A stretch of 49,409 nucleotides of DNA from Ichthyophonus hoferi (Eukaryota; Opisthokonta; Ichthyosporea; Ichthyophonida; Ichthyophonidae): contig NAOQ01000005.1 in NCBI GenBank assembly GCA_002751075.1, positions 150,493 to 199,901 of the forward strand, written 5' to 3'. The notes under the pieces were generated by a model. It was not told the origin of the DNA. It made no database searches and saw only the letters and a program-made list of their open reading frames with translations. The number at the start of each line of letters is the position of its first letter. The stretch's first letter is position 1. Made by a program: the position numbers and the translations under genes. Of the stretch, positions 25,934 through 36,940 are shown one piece after another.

Positions 25934-28900
25934 GTTTCTGACTGTAGACTCTACAACACTAACTAATTAATATAAGTTACTTTATAGCATATCTGAAATA
26001 TTTTTAGAGGGTGTATAGTAAAATATACAACAATAATTATATCAATTTATATATATACGGTTGTTTTGACATCATTATTATCTATTTTAGTGAGAAATGA
26101 ATTTTCCGTTAATTTGAGCTGCAAAGCTTGGCTCAGGTCATTAAAACTATCCGTTAGATAATTGGTTTAAAGCGCACTTTAGCTATAAAACATAAATGAG
26201 AATGCGTTTCTATTGGGCAAGTGTTTATTGTATTGACATTGATTTAAAGTATTGTACCATAAATTCTTTTTTAACGTAACAATAGCCTAATATTGAATGT
26301 GATTTATTAAATGGGTTAGTTTAATAGTCATTTTCTTTTTAAAATTACCAGAAGATTATATTATATACTAAAATAACGGTACGAAATGACATGTATAAGG
26401 CGGTCCAGTAATATTTAAGAATTTGGATTTAAATGCAAGATGGTAAAATTAGCTTTGATACGAGAAATGCATCATCCATCAATAATAATATATTGAAAAT
26501 TATAATAATAAAGTAATGGTAAATCACATCCATTTTATAGAAAATATATACACATCCGCTGCCCTGGGGACAATTAATAGACATATTTAATGAGATGGAC
26601 CGCATCATTTATGATAAGAATGTAAAGGAAAAAGCAACAGAGCTAGAGAATTTACAATAAATATTCTTCCACAAGCCACAAGAATGGCACAAAAATGATC
26701 ATAATTAAAAATGCAAGTCATTGGATACCTTAAGGATAGAACCAATAGGAGGTGAAGAAAATGATTGATACACTGACGATTATTAAGTGGATTGGCCAAA
26801 ATCAACTCGCCTGTCCAATGAGCTTGTCCAATAGGTGGAAACTTTGCAAACTGAAGATCAATTCCAATCTTTAGGTGACCCAATTGGTGATCAGTATATT
26901 CTAATAACTCTTACCATGAACCAATTACTTTGCAAAGATAACGAACTGAAGAATATCTTTGAAGATCTTATTTATGACCCAACAATGAGTATGGATTAAT
27001 TTGATTCAGCTTTTGACGATATCAATAGGAAACAACAATAACTCATTGGAACGCTCAGACAGAGGTCAGGAGAAGATAGATTGGGCGCCATCCAAATATG
27101 CTCCGAAAACATATTGATTTTGGACGTCATACATGGCAAATATCCTTCAAGCAATGGCTAAGACAAGGGGGAATATTGCCCCTACAAGCCTGAAACAGTC
27201 ATAAGTAAGTTCCTGACTGGCCATCATAGAAGAAAGGATGTGTAACTGAAGGAAATAGTCTTCATGATGCTGGAGTATACATATACTCTATTTTGAACAC
27301 ACAGTGTTTATTCATCGTTTATTTTATAAGTCATAATTATAGGATATTAAACGATAAAATAGTTGAATAGATTGGTATTGTATACAATTAACCTTACACT
27401 ATTTATACTGCTATGATAACATCAATTCAGTTGGCTTTAGTTTAACATACACTAATAGTTAGATACTGTATCAAAACAAAAAAGAATATTTATGAACTCT
27501 AAAAAACTTTAATGCTTAGTTTTATTCTGTTAATAAGCCAAAAATTGCTGGTGAAACACCAAATAGGTAGGATGCTCAGGAAATAAACAAAGCTTTGCAT
27601 ATGATACAAATATGCAAATCTAATTGTCATTGATTGGCATTATTTTAAATTAGGTAATACTATTGGTTTTCATTATATGGTTTAGATGAGCAGTCTTCTT
27701 AAACTGCATACACTAACTAATATAACCATATTTTTTTTATAGAAAACACACCTAATTGTGGACAGTATTGAAATATACACAGAAATACTACTGAGCAACT
27801 ATATAATAATGTAATAAGTATAAAGTCCAATAAAATAATATTTTTTGAGACAAAATGTAATGCTCATTATAAAGCAATATGACATATGAGATTAAGTGAC
27901 TTGCTCTTAGCCATAATCATTAAGCAGGAGGTATCCCCATACATATTTCTGTTTTACTGTGATAATCAAGGAGTAAGACCTTTGAGAATACCTGCTAGAC
28001 CACTGGGTGTAAAGCCAATCATTATTCACTAGCAGGTTATTCCCATTAGGCAAGTGATCAGGTTTAATGACCAGCATCTATAACAGATAACTTTACTTGT
28101 AACAATAATTTGTGAGTGAAATGGGTGAAATAGAAGATAATGGCACAGGTTGAAATAGATAGGAATAAGAGGTACCGATATGATAAAAGAATATGTGCAT
28201 CCGTTTAGACTAAATAAGAATTCCCTTATCAATTTCCAAAGTTCTATAGGACTACTTCCCATATACATTCAATTAAGTAGAATACTCCATTGTCTTGTCG
28301 ATATGCACAGTAAATTTCACATTTAACTACTTGAATCTAGGCTCATGTACATATATAAATATCTTTAGTGGTTCTAAACCTCCTCCCATCAGACAAAATT
28401 ACGGTAATCTCCTTCTGGCTGATAATAGATTTCAGACCCAGAATACAAGAAATTGGAATTTTTTGTTGACATCATTATCTTTATAAGAACAATACTAGAA
28501 AATTAGTATACAAACTTAATAATAAAAAAGCAGAATTACTTAATACAAGCAATATTATGATATAGCATTCGCAGCACTTAAAATTTAATGCTTAAACACT
28601 TGACATGATAGAAGAATACCAGCTCCCGCCTCAAAATTTAAATGTGTCATTATCATGCATATCCTTTTTTCAAAAGAGTAGCACAACCATTCTCCTTCAA
28701 GTTATTGTGGCATTTAACTTACTTAACTCTTTGTTTAAAATACACTCCAAATTCTAGCACACGTAGACTGCCCCAAGTATAACTTTAACTACTCAACTAA
28801 ATTAATACACCATAATGATGAGCAATAAAACCCATGCTCCAGATCCGGTCTGGAACATGCTTATATAATTTACTAAAATCATAATCTTTATTCAAGATTA

Positions 28901-29063
28901 CATACATAAATTATATATAAATTATACAAAGACTACTATCCTATATTACTACCATAAATCAAGATTGCGATCAGAATACCGATTAGGTCAATCAATAGAA
29001 ACTATCAATTACAATAAAGAGATCGATCAATCTCTACACATCCTCGAATAATCTATATGACAG
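25934..29063. other. Intergenic between LST2 5' end and BTB gene 3' end
   Basis: About 3.1 kb. The first few hundred bases above 25933 should hold the LST2 promoter; I see no clear TATA or initiator. 26590-27260 has a higher GC level and coding-like stretches but no intact recognisable protein. 27270-29060 is AT-rich DNA with no recognisable feature except a possible poly(A) signal at 28887-28892 on the minus strand. Confidence 0.6.
28887..28892 (-). terminator. Possible poly(A) signal (AATAAA) of the BTB gene
   Basis: TTTATT on the + strand reads AATAAA on the minus strand, about 170 nt past the stop codon of the 29064-32636 gene. The hexamer is common in DNA this AT-rich, so this is only a candidate. 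Confidence 0.3.
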
Positions 29064-32000
29064 TTATTCCTTTCCCTTTAGCTCTCCATAGAGTTCAAAT
29101 CCTGAGCACATGAGATAGTGAAAGTTACTGGAATCGGGGCCTGTCTGTGTTATACGAAACATGGAATAAGCATTGTCTCTGGTGTCACTCAGAACCCATG
29201 CCTGTGTATTATGGTTGGGACTTAGACCTGTTGAGATGAAATAGTATGAGAACGATATTATACAGTAGCTTCACCCATTATTGTTTATCTACTTACATTG
29301 AAATACTATTAATTCCATTGTACACCCGTATGATATAGATAATCCATGAAATAACAATCAAACTAGCGTGGAAATAGGTTATATTGAGCGTTATTTGACT
29401 ATTAAACAGCAGCACAGCATTGAATATTACAAAGCCATTTACTACAATAGATATTATTATACTTTATACTTGGAATTCATGACATCAATTGGCTCATCTA
29501 CCACATTCATAAACAATCAATCCAAGAGATATAACTCTGGAATTCAAAATAATAAAGTACATACTAATAGATTACTCATATTAAATACATGGTCCTAAAC
29601 ATTAATTAATTTTACCATGATTATAAAAAACTAGGAAGCAGCAGAAAATAGCTTATTGCTTATTGTAAATAATATAATGATAGATCACATTATTGAGCCC
29701 AATTTGTATATTTGTGAATTAAAGGTTTCTCATATGTAAATGGCCTTGTGAAGAAAAATTGCCTACAATACTGATAATAATAAAATAATATAAGATTATA
29801 TTATACATTATGTTCCATCACATATCATCACATTAGACTATACCTGTATCATTCTCATGTGTCCTCAAGGTCGTCCATATCGTACCATCCATTGACCCTT
29901 GCAACTGCCAATGACGAAGATAGTAGTAGCCATCTATATCACTACTGTGACTCAACATATACGCCCGCGGACGTACTAGTTGTCCCTGCAAATCAATGCA
30001 TACCCAATTATCTGGTCCGTTGTTAACCCCAAAGTTCATTAGCTGATTTCCAACCAATGCCGAGGCAGATCCACAGTGTAGTCCACTAGTGGTGATGGTA
30101 ATTTGATTGGTAGTAGTAGGATTGGCCCATGCCCGTTTGCCTCCCCGTGTAGCTAGGTAATAGATAATTCCCTTATTATCATAAACGGGCTGGCCTGAAT
30201 AAGGGAACATTGTCCATGCGGGGTGAATCTTTGACAACAGCGAAGGAACATCATAAAATTCGGCGTCTTTTTCAAGTTGGAGTCGCTCCAGTGGAGTTAA
30301 TTCTTCCAAGGCGAGGTCGATTCCACGCATGAAATTCAAAACATGATTGAAAACCATAGGGTCGCGATCAATAAAAAATGTTCCATCTGGCTCTAGGTTG
30401 TCTTGCCATGAACCAGCAATAAATGATTTAATAGTTGGATTATTAAAACCTCGTAGGGTAGCTATGGATGTACTAAATGACTGTCAAAGAAATGTGTTAG
30501 TATGTGTATGTCAGAGACATATACTTACTTGCTTGTATGAGGTATAGTGTATATGCATATACATTTATATAATGTATAGCTTTTATTAATAGCAAGTTTT
30601 ATTCAAAATAAAACTATATCTAAGTACACATGTATACACATTGGTTTCCTTTTACCTGTGTATTTCTCTCTCTCTCTCTTTTTTTTTCTTTTTTTCTTGT
30701 AACATAAAGAACACATTATCAATTGTATAGCGAAAATCTCTTAACTACTTCTTGTTCTGCTTGACTTCCTGATATTGACTTAGATAATTCACATCTAAAT
30801 CATAACAAAAGATAGAGTAGATTCAACTCGTCGAAAAACAACAATAACAGTAATACTAAAAGCGGGAATGTAGTTAACTCTGATAATAATTTAATATCTA
30901 TAACAGTGATAAAAAGTAATTAAAAGGCACATATAGATTATAATATATGTATATATATAAAGAAAGAAAGAAATCCAAAAAAGACAAAGGACACGAGCAA
31001 CGATATACATAGATACATATAGACATACATACATACATATATACATACATATATACATAAAGTAAGAATCATAATAATAATACCACTCATATCTACCTTT
31101 CCGCCAACATCTAACTTGATACGACCTGTCGGTGTAGCTAATTTGGCACGTTTGGTATCAGGTTCCCCTCTGTGTACTCTCTCCCTCTCCTTCTCTATCT
31201 CTCCTCTCTCCCTCCTTATGTCAGCCCTCTCTCTCTCTATGTCTTCCTTCTGCTTCTCTATTTCTTGCTTCTCATACTTTATATTTTCTTTCTCTTTTTC
31301 TATCTCCTTTTTCTCCCTCTCTATCTCTTCCCACCCTTCCACTAGTAGGGTTTGCCATTTGACCTATATGTATGGTAAACAATCCAGAGTGAGTTAATCA
31401 CGAGACAACTAAGGTCCTTTAGGCAAGACTATGCGGGTCATATACAAAAAAGAGAAATACCTACAACATAATAAAGTCAAAAAACAAACAAGTATGTAAA
31501 GTTACCTAAAGAACCATATGATTATGACAAATGTGCAATTATATCATAAGAATATGGGAATAAACTTTTAATAAAGAATGTTTATTGGTTATTGTTGTTT
31601 TTATAAGTAGGTGGCATTGTGCTGTACATGTAGTATCGAGATAGATGTGACTGTGTTATTATTTATATTACTAAATCCATCGTATTTCATACAGAAATGA
31701 ATCTAATATATAGTATGGTTAGGTAGGTGTATATTTAGAAAAATAAAATAAAAAGAAGACTGACCAATCAAAATAGTGATATAAAAAAAACACAAAAACA
31801 GAAACACATGAAAATAAATATTCACCTACCTGTGTGTCTATCAATTCTTGTATTTCTCTTTTTCGTTGGATACTAGGGTGTTCAATATCTTCCTCGGTAC
31901 CCTCATAGGTATCTTCGTCAATGGCTATACCTGTGGAAATAGTATTTGGTTGTTGACGTGGGGTGTAGAGAAGAAGAGTAAAGATGTTATTAAAGTATGT

Positions 32001-32636
32001 ATAACAGTATGTAAGATATTATAATAGTATAATAGTACGTATGTAGGCATGCATGTAACTATATATGTAAATAAGTATATATAATAGTAGGTAAATAGGT
32101 AGGTAAAAACATACATTAGTACATTTTGCATACGCATGTATTTAGTTGTATTTAGTTGTATTTATCGTTGCTTAGCTATATATATGTATATCAATGTCAA
32201 AATATGTAAGAAGGTGTAAAAAAAAAACGCTTACGTAAATAAATATTTAAATGGGTGCACCTGTATAAGCAATATGCAAATGAATATGTTTATATTTATG
32301 TAATTTATCATACTATGTTTGCACATAGCTACATACAACAACATTTAGTAATGTATATCCCATAACACAAGAGAAAATGAAGGGGATAGTGGAAAATAAA
32401 TTATTGTAGAAATAACAAAAAACATTTAAAATTGAGTGACCGTGAACTCAATAGAACAATAGATAAAGAAAAATAAATAGAAATTATGTACATAGAAACA
32501 GGTAGAGGGAAAAAAAACGCCCTGGGTATGAGAAAAAAAAACTATAAGAGCGTAATCCACAGCCTAAACCCATGTTTTGTAGCATACCTTCCCCATCTGT
32601 GGCGACAATTACAGGCTCATATGTCCCTACGTCCAT
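29064..32636 (-). CDS. KCTD-type BTB protein with charged helix and galactose-binding-like (F5/8C) domain, 5 exons
   Basis: Exons in transcript order: 32636-32588, 31930-31830, 31363-31097, 30480-29844, 29227-29064. They join in frame to 405 residues. N-terminus about 1-55 is acidic. Residues about 61-112 form seven heptads of Ile plus Glu/Lys/Arg (IEREKKE, IEKEKEN and so on). A T1/KCTD BTB follows at about 130-224: IKLDVGGK, SFSTSIATLRG, FIDRDP, VFNHVLNFMRG, EAEFYDV-like KDAEFYDVPSLL. The rest (about 235-400) looks like a discoidin/F5-8C or SUN-like beta-sandwich: DNWVCIDLQG, RAYMLSHSSD, LRHWQLQGSMDG, WTTLRTHEND, FRITQTG and HYLMCSGFELYG. KCTD BTBs often recruit cullin-3, so a substrate adaptor or scaffold is likely. 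The BTB+F5/8C pairing recalls BTBD9, but the BTB subtype differs. Intron 3 has TACTAAC at 30502-30496. No exact orthologue recognised. Confidence 0.88.
31021..31060 (-). repeat. TACA microsatellite in BTB gene intron 3
   Basis: Short CATACATACATATATACATA-like run starting about 35 nt after the donor of exon 31363-31097. Confidence 0.8.
31158..31320 (-). repeat. 21-bp coding repeat giving a charged heptad helix
   Basis: Within the exon 31363-31097 a 21-bp periodicity (CT-rich on +, GA-rich in sense) encodes seven consecutive heptads, each with one Ile and otherwise Glu, Lys or Arg. The frame is kept throughout, so this is a translated minisatellite and not an intronic one. Confidence 0.8.
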
Positions 32637-32771
32637 GACGATTCTGTCAAGTGTCAGTCAGACACAAACCTGTTGATTGTTTATATGTATAATACAGTCT
32701 CTAAGTATAGTATAGTGTGGTTTGTATGATATAAAACTCGCGCACTGGCCTCAATTCAAGCAATCACTTTG

Positions 32772-32847
32772 GCCTGGTAATATTAACTAATCAGACTTGA
32801 TTAATGAATTTAGCCTGGTAATATTAATTAGTCTTAATAATTACCAG
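32772..32847. repeat. Direct repeat GCCTGGTAATATTAA with inverted partial copy
   Basis: The 15-mer occurs at 32772-32786 and 32813-32827, 41 bp apart. A reverse-oriented TTACCAG lies at about 32841-32847. The group sits about 135-210 bp upstream of the BTB gene ATG. Confidence 0.7.
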
Positions 32848-32952
32848 TGGTTCTAATCTTGTGAAATGTCGTTGAAAATTTCTGTCTGGAGCCATAATTA
32901 AGGATCTCATAGTTGTGTTGTAGTCGATGTCTTCTGTGTACCTCCTTTCGAT

Positions 32953-33338
32953 TGATGAGACCTCAGTGATATAGTCATTTTCTTTCTTTCTTTGATTACT
33001 CATTGGAATTTGTTGTCACTTGAGTCTGTTGAAAGCCAAACTTCTGCTTTCTTCTCTTTATTGCTTACAGATCCTCGGAACTCAGTGAATGTAGCTGCCC
33101 TTGACTTCCGTTTCACGTTCTTCACAGGCTCCCTGGGTGTACACTCTCCTTTACACACTGTTATAGCTTTAACTACTAAGTTATGACAAAAAAATTAAAC
33201 TTTATTCCGAACTTTATAATCAGGATCCGTAGGTAATAAAGAGAAGAAACTATAAGTTGAGCTTTCAACAGACTCGAGTGAAAATAAAATTCAAAGAATA
33301 AACAACAAAAGTGACTATATAAGTTAAGACTCATCATT
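32953..33338. mobile_element. Foldback / MITE-like long imperfect palindrome
   Basis: Left arm 32953-33079 and right arm 33222-33338 are inverted copies separated by about 140 bp. Best-preserved blocks are GAGTCTGTTGAAAGC, TTCTTCTCTTTATT, GATGAG and TATAGTCA. The outer parts are more diverged. No open frame of note and no recognised transposase. The structure fits a foldback or MITE, but its termini and target duplication are not resolved. Confidence 0.65.
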
Positions 33339-33405
33339 AGAAGCGATATAAAAAAAATACGTAGAATACTACAGGATTAAAAGCTCAGTACACTTCCATT
33401 GCGCC

Positions 33406-33905
33406 ATGTTGGCAATAATAAGTAGAGACAGGCAAGTCCCTGTGACCTGTATTCTTTTAGAAGGAGAGGGTGTACCAAATTAACGTGTGTTTAAAGGTTT
33501 CCTTTTGCATACATGGAGTCCAGATAACTTGTTGCTTAAGCATTCTGCCTAAGACCAGACCACACCAGACCAGTAGCTTTTACCAATGACTCTACAATTC
33601 TGGAACCGCTAGAAGGAGTTACAGCAGTGTATATTTATATTGGGGCTAGTGGGTGACTTCAGTAACACGGTAACCTGACCAGTAGTTAACGGCTGGTTGC
33701 CCAATTAACTGCGCTCTTCGATTCTTATCAACCTTGCAGGATTAGTCCTCAACTTCAGCTGACTTATTTATTAATAAAAGTATATCTTTGTACTCCGTGT
33801 GTGCAAAGGGAAACGTTTAAACAACCCTTAGGTTGGTACTCTCTCCCTTTCTAAAAGAATATAGGTTACAGAGACATTTTCGTCTCTGCTTATTATTGCC
33901 AACAT
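33406..33905 (+). mobile_element. Complete non-autonomous TIR DNA transposon, 500 bp
   Basis: Terminal inverted repeats of about 114 bp: left 33406-33519 (starts ATGTTGGCAATAATAAG) and right 33792-33905 (ends CTTATTATTGCCAACAT). The outer 17 bases are identical and the rest diverge moderately. The 270-bp interior has no coding frame. The inverted repeats define it; fragments of the same family lie at 14366-14628, 24841-24973 and 36941-37053. The target duplication is unclear (possibly a 2-bp AT on both sides), so the superfamily is not assigned. Confidence 0.85.
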
Positions 33906-33997
33906 AGTATATATTAATTAATATTCTAGATTTTATGTTAGTCTTGGTAATTTTATAGAAACTATTAAAGGCAATCTAATGATTAGACTTAACATAT

Positions 33998-34035
33998 GGT
34001 TTCATGGTGTAGTCGGTTATCACGCCTGTCTAACG
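33998..34035 (+). tRNA. tRNA-Val(AAC), 5' half, interrupted by assembly gap
   Basis: The 38 bases before the N run fit a eukaryotic tRNA-Val: acceptor GGTTTCA, A-box TGGTGTAGTCGG with GG in the D loop, D-stem closure ATCAC, anticodon stem CCTGT, then loop CTAACG. U33 is followed by AAC, so the anticodon is AAC (Val). The sequence turns to N at about position 38. The 3' half is either missing from the assembly or lies in the gap. Confidence in identity is high; intactness cannot be judged. Confidence 0.85.
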
Positions 34036-34638
34036 NNNNNNNNNNNNNNNNNNNNNNNNNNNNNNNNNNNNNNNNNNNNNNNNNNNNNNNNNNNNNNNNN
34101 NNNNNNNNNNNNNNNNNNNNNNNNNNNNNNNNNNNNNNNNNNNNNNNNNNNNNNNNNNNNNNNNNNNNNNNNNNNNNNNNNNNNNNNNNNNNNNNNNNNN
34201 NNNNNNNNNNNNNNNNNNNNNNNNNNNNNNNNNNNNNNNNNNNNNNNNNNNNNNNNNNNNNNNNNNNNNNNNNNNNNNNNNNNNNNNNNNNNNNNNNNNN
34301 NNNNNNNNNNNNNNNNNNNNNNNNNNNNNNNNNNNNNNNNNNNNNNNNNNNNNNNNNNNNNNNNNNNNNNNNNNNNNNNNNNNNNNNNNNNNNNNNNNNN
34401 NNNNNNNNNNNNNNNNNNNNNNNNNNNNNNNNNNNNNNNNNNNNNNNNNNNNNNNNNNNNNNNNNNNNNNNNNNNNNNNNNNNNNNNNNNNNNNNNNNNN
34501 NNNNNNNNNNNNNNNNNNNNNNNNNNNNNNNNNNNNNNNNNNNNNNNNNNNNNNNNNNNNNNNNNNNNNNNNNNNNNNNNNNNNNNNNNNNNNNNNNNNN
34601 NNNNNNNNNNNNNNNNNNNNNNNNNNNNNNNNNNNNNN
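34036..34638. other. Assembly gap (603 N)
   Basis: N run starting in the anticodon loop of the tRNA-Val. Just beyond it, AATC, GTGAACC and TTTTT (about 34663-34667) resemble a T-arm remnant, a 3' acceptor strand and a Pol III terminator, but they do not pair with the 5' acceptor of the tRNA on the left side. Confidence 0.95.
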
Positions 34639-35755
34639 AATCTTGGGCGTGAACCTCACTTTTTCTTAATTAGTAATGTAAACTTTGTTTTTAACTTCTT
34701 AGGTTGTCTTTTTTATATAAAATTATTAAGCTAATAGATATTTAGGAGCAGCATACTATTTATTTGCAAGGTCTTTCAGATCCAATAATGTTCATGGGGA
34801 AAAAAGACTTTTTCTAGTGCCTGAGTTGATCTTATCTCAACCTAGCCGGTTATATAAATAGTTGCATTTCTAAAGTTTTGGAATAATAGTTTCGGTATTC
34901 TTATTTATCATCTGGCATAAGTGGTACAAATGGACTAGTATTATACCAGATTAGAATAAAGTAAAAGTTATATATATATATAACTTTACCACGTTATTAC
35001 TATGTTTATTAGGACCGACTATAGACGCATTTTGAAAGCTGAATTATTATTTTTCAAGTAAGGTTGTGCGTAAGGCCTTTGCAATTAAGATTGTAATTGT
35101 GGTTAAAACTATGTTGTTTAACGTGTAATTTATGTACTCGACATGTAGTTATTTTTGTATATAATATTAATTTTACTAGCACTCGAGTGCAAATTCACAT
35201 TATTGAAAACATGATAAATACACAAATATGGAACAAAATATTTATAAAAGTGATTCTATTACGGCAAACCCTAACTAAATAAATAAAAAATGATGTTTTT
35301 CTTATTGATAAATATTTGAAAGTTAATTACTTGATCTATATTCATTAGGTGAAGATAATTTCAGGATTCTATTATCGACTTTAACTTCCATTACGACCTA
35401 CCATAAAAAAACCTATCCATTTCAGCCTGCGCTGTAATCGTAATTATTAATTAGTTTATATTGGAAGTAGCTCTACAATTACAAGCAGCAAATAACCATA
35501 AAAACAAACAATCATTATTCGGTTTCACGATGGAATCACATTTGTGGATTCAGAAAGAGACCTTTGAACTAATAATATTGATATATCATGCATAAATCTA
35601 TTAGCAACCTAATATTTATTAACTATGATTATAACTTATAATCTAGTATATATGTAACTATAGTCATTATATAAGATAGAGTATACAAGATATTTACCAA
35701 CTAGCAATCCCACATTAATTAGTTAAGTAATTAAGATGAAGCATTTTGCTTTATG

Positions 35756-35879
35756 CTGTGTATACATAGGTAATGAACAAAAACGCCCCATCTCGTTCGA
35801 TCTGGGAGTTAACTGCTGTTACCATCGGTATTACGGCAATTGGGTAGGAAACTACACGCGAATACCATACCATATTCAG
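35756..35879 (+). rRNA. 5S rRNA-like gene or recent pseudogene
   Basis: About 124 nt with the order of 5S landmarks: ATCTCGTTCGATCT (compare GATCTCGTCTGATCT), GAGTTAA (A-box region), GGTATTAC...TTGGGTAGG (C-box region), then ACGCGAATACC. The distance from the first block to the last (about 72 nt) matches 5S. Proposed helix I, CTGTGTAT with ATATTCAG, pairs with one mismatch and one G-U. A T6 run (35885-35890) follows by 5 nt, as expected for a Pol III terminator. The spacer AACAAAAACGCCCC is longer than usual and several box positions deviate, so a pseudogene or a 5S-derived SINE head is also possible. Confidence 0.62.
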
Positions 35880-36940
35880 TAATATTTTTTCATGATTTAC
35901 TTTCCAAAAATCATAAATCAATATAAATTTCAGTATCTGTTTTTATTTTGTTACTATATTTTAGTTTGTTTAACTATAAAGCGTTTGAAGTACTTTGCTT
36001 CCAAACTTGATAAAATAATTAATAGCAACACCTTGTAAATGTGTTAAATAACTTCTGACTGCTTCGGTTACTTATTAATTTTAAAATGTCTTCTAAAAAT
36101 GTTAAAAATTAACGTTATGTACATAATGATGTGCTTAATAGATATTCCTGTTCATTAAAACGCCTCACACAAAAGCCTACTTGGTTACATTCAAAAACAA
36201 AAATAACTAAACACATTGTTTGAAGATATACGACCAAAAAGATCGGGTTTGTTAGTAATTCTATAAATTAGCTTGAAGATGCATCATAAAAAAACTACCA
36301 ACTACTAATTTGCCGATTATAGTTAGACCGAATTAATTGATTACTCAATAATGCCCCATTAATCATATTTGTTCAACTAATTAGTTAATAAATAATATTT
36401 TGTATGTCAGAATACATCACTTGTTTTTCTGTAGGTATGCTGAATAAAGTTCTTCTGTTTTTATTTAATTCCCTGTTTAAAATTGCGGTTGCCATCGAAA
36501 ATGGGCGAATTGATAGCTACACAGGCTGAACTCAGTTTAATTGGCGTTAGAGTTTAAACCATTGTCACATTCTGTCATTACCAATGGTTATGTTCTGATG
36601 TTGATGGCTTAGTAGTCTACACTCAATTCTATTATTACACTTAATCTCTAATTTAAGCCTAACCAGCCTCTCTTAGTCAGATCTACAACATTCAAATTAC
36701 ACCACATTTATTGGTATAAATATTGAAAACTAACAAATCACATTTGTGTAATTCATAATTAAATATATTGAGAGATAGTTTTGAATCCACCACGTGATGA
36801 ACAGAGAATCACCAATAATTGAGCAAGTTTAAGGAATAATTAAGTTATTGATGACTAAAATTTAGATTATGGCAATATTATCTGAATAGTCTAGGGTAAA
36901 CAAATATACGTATGTACCAATGACAAACCACATATATATT

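Noticed and set aside
29085-29105. AGTTCAAATCC resembles a tRNA T-arm
   Set aside because: It is the antisense of the last coding exon of the BTB gene.
33979-34734. Frames of 209-251 codons across the second gap
   Set aside because: Created by the N run; the left end is the tRNA-Val sequence.
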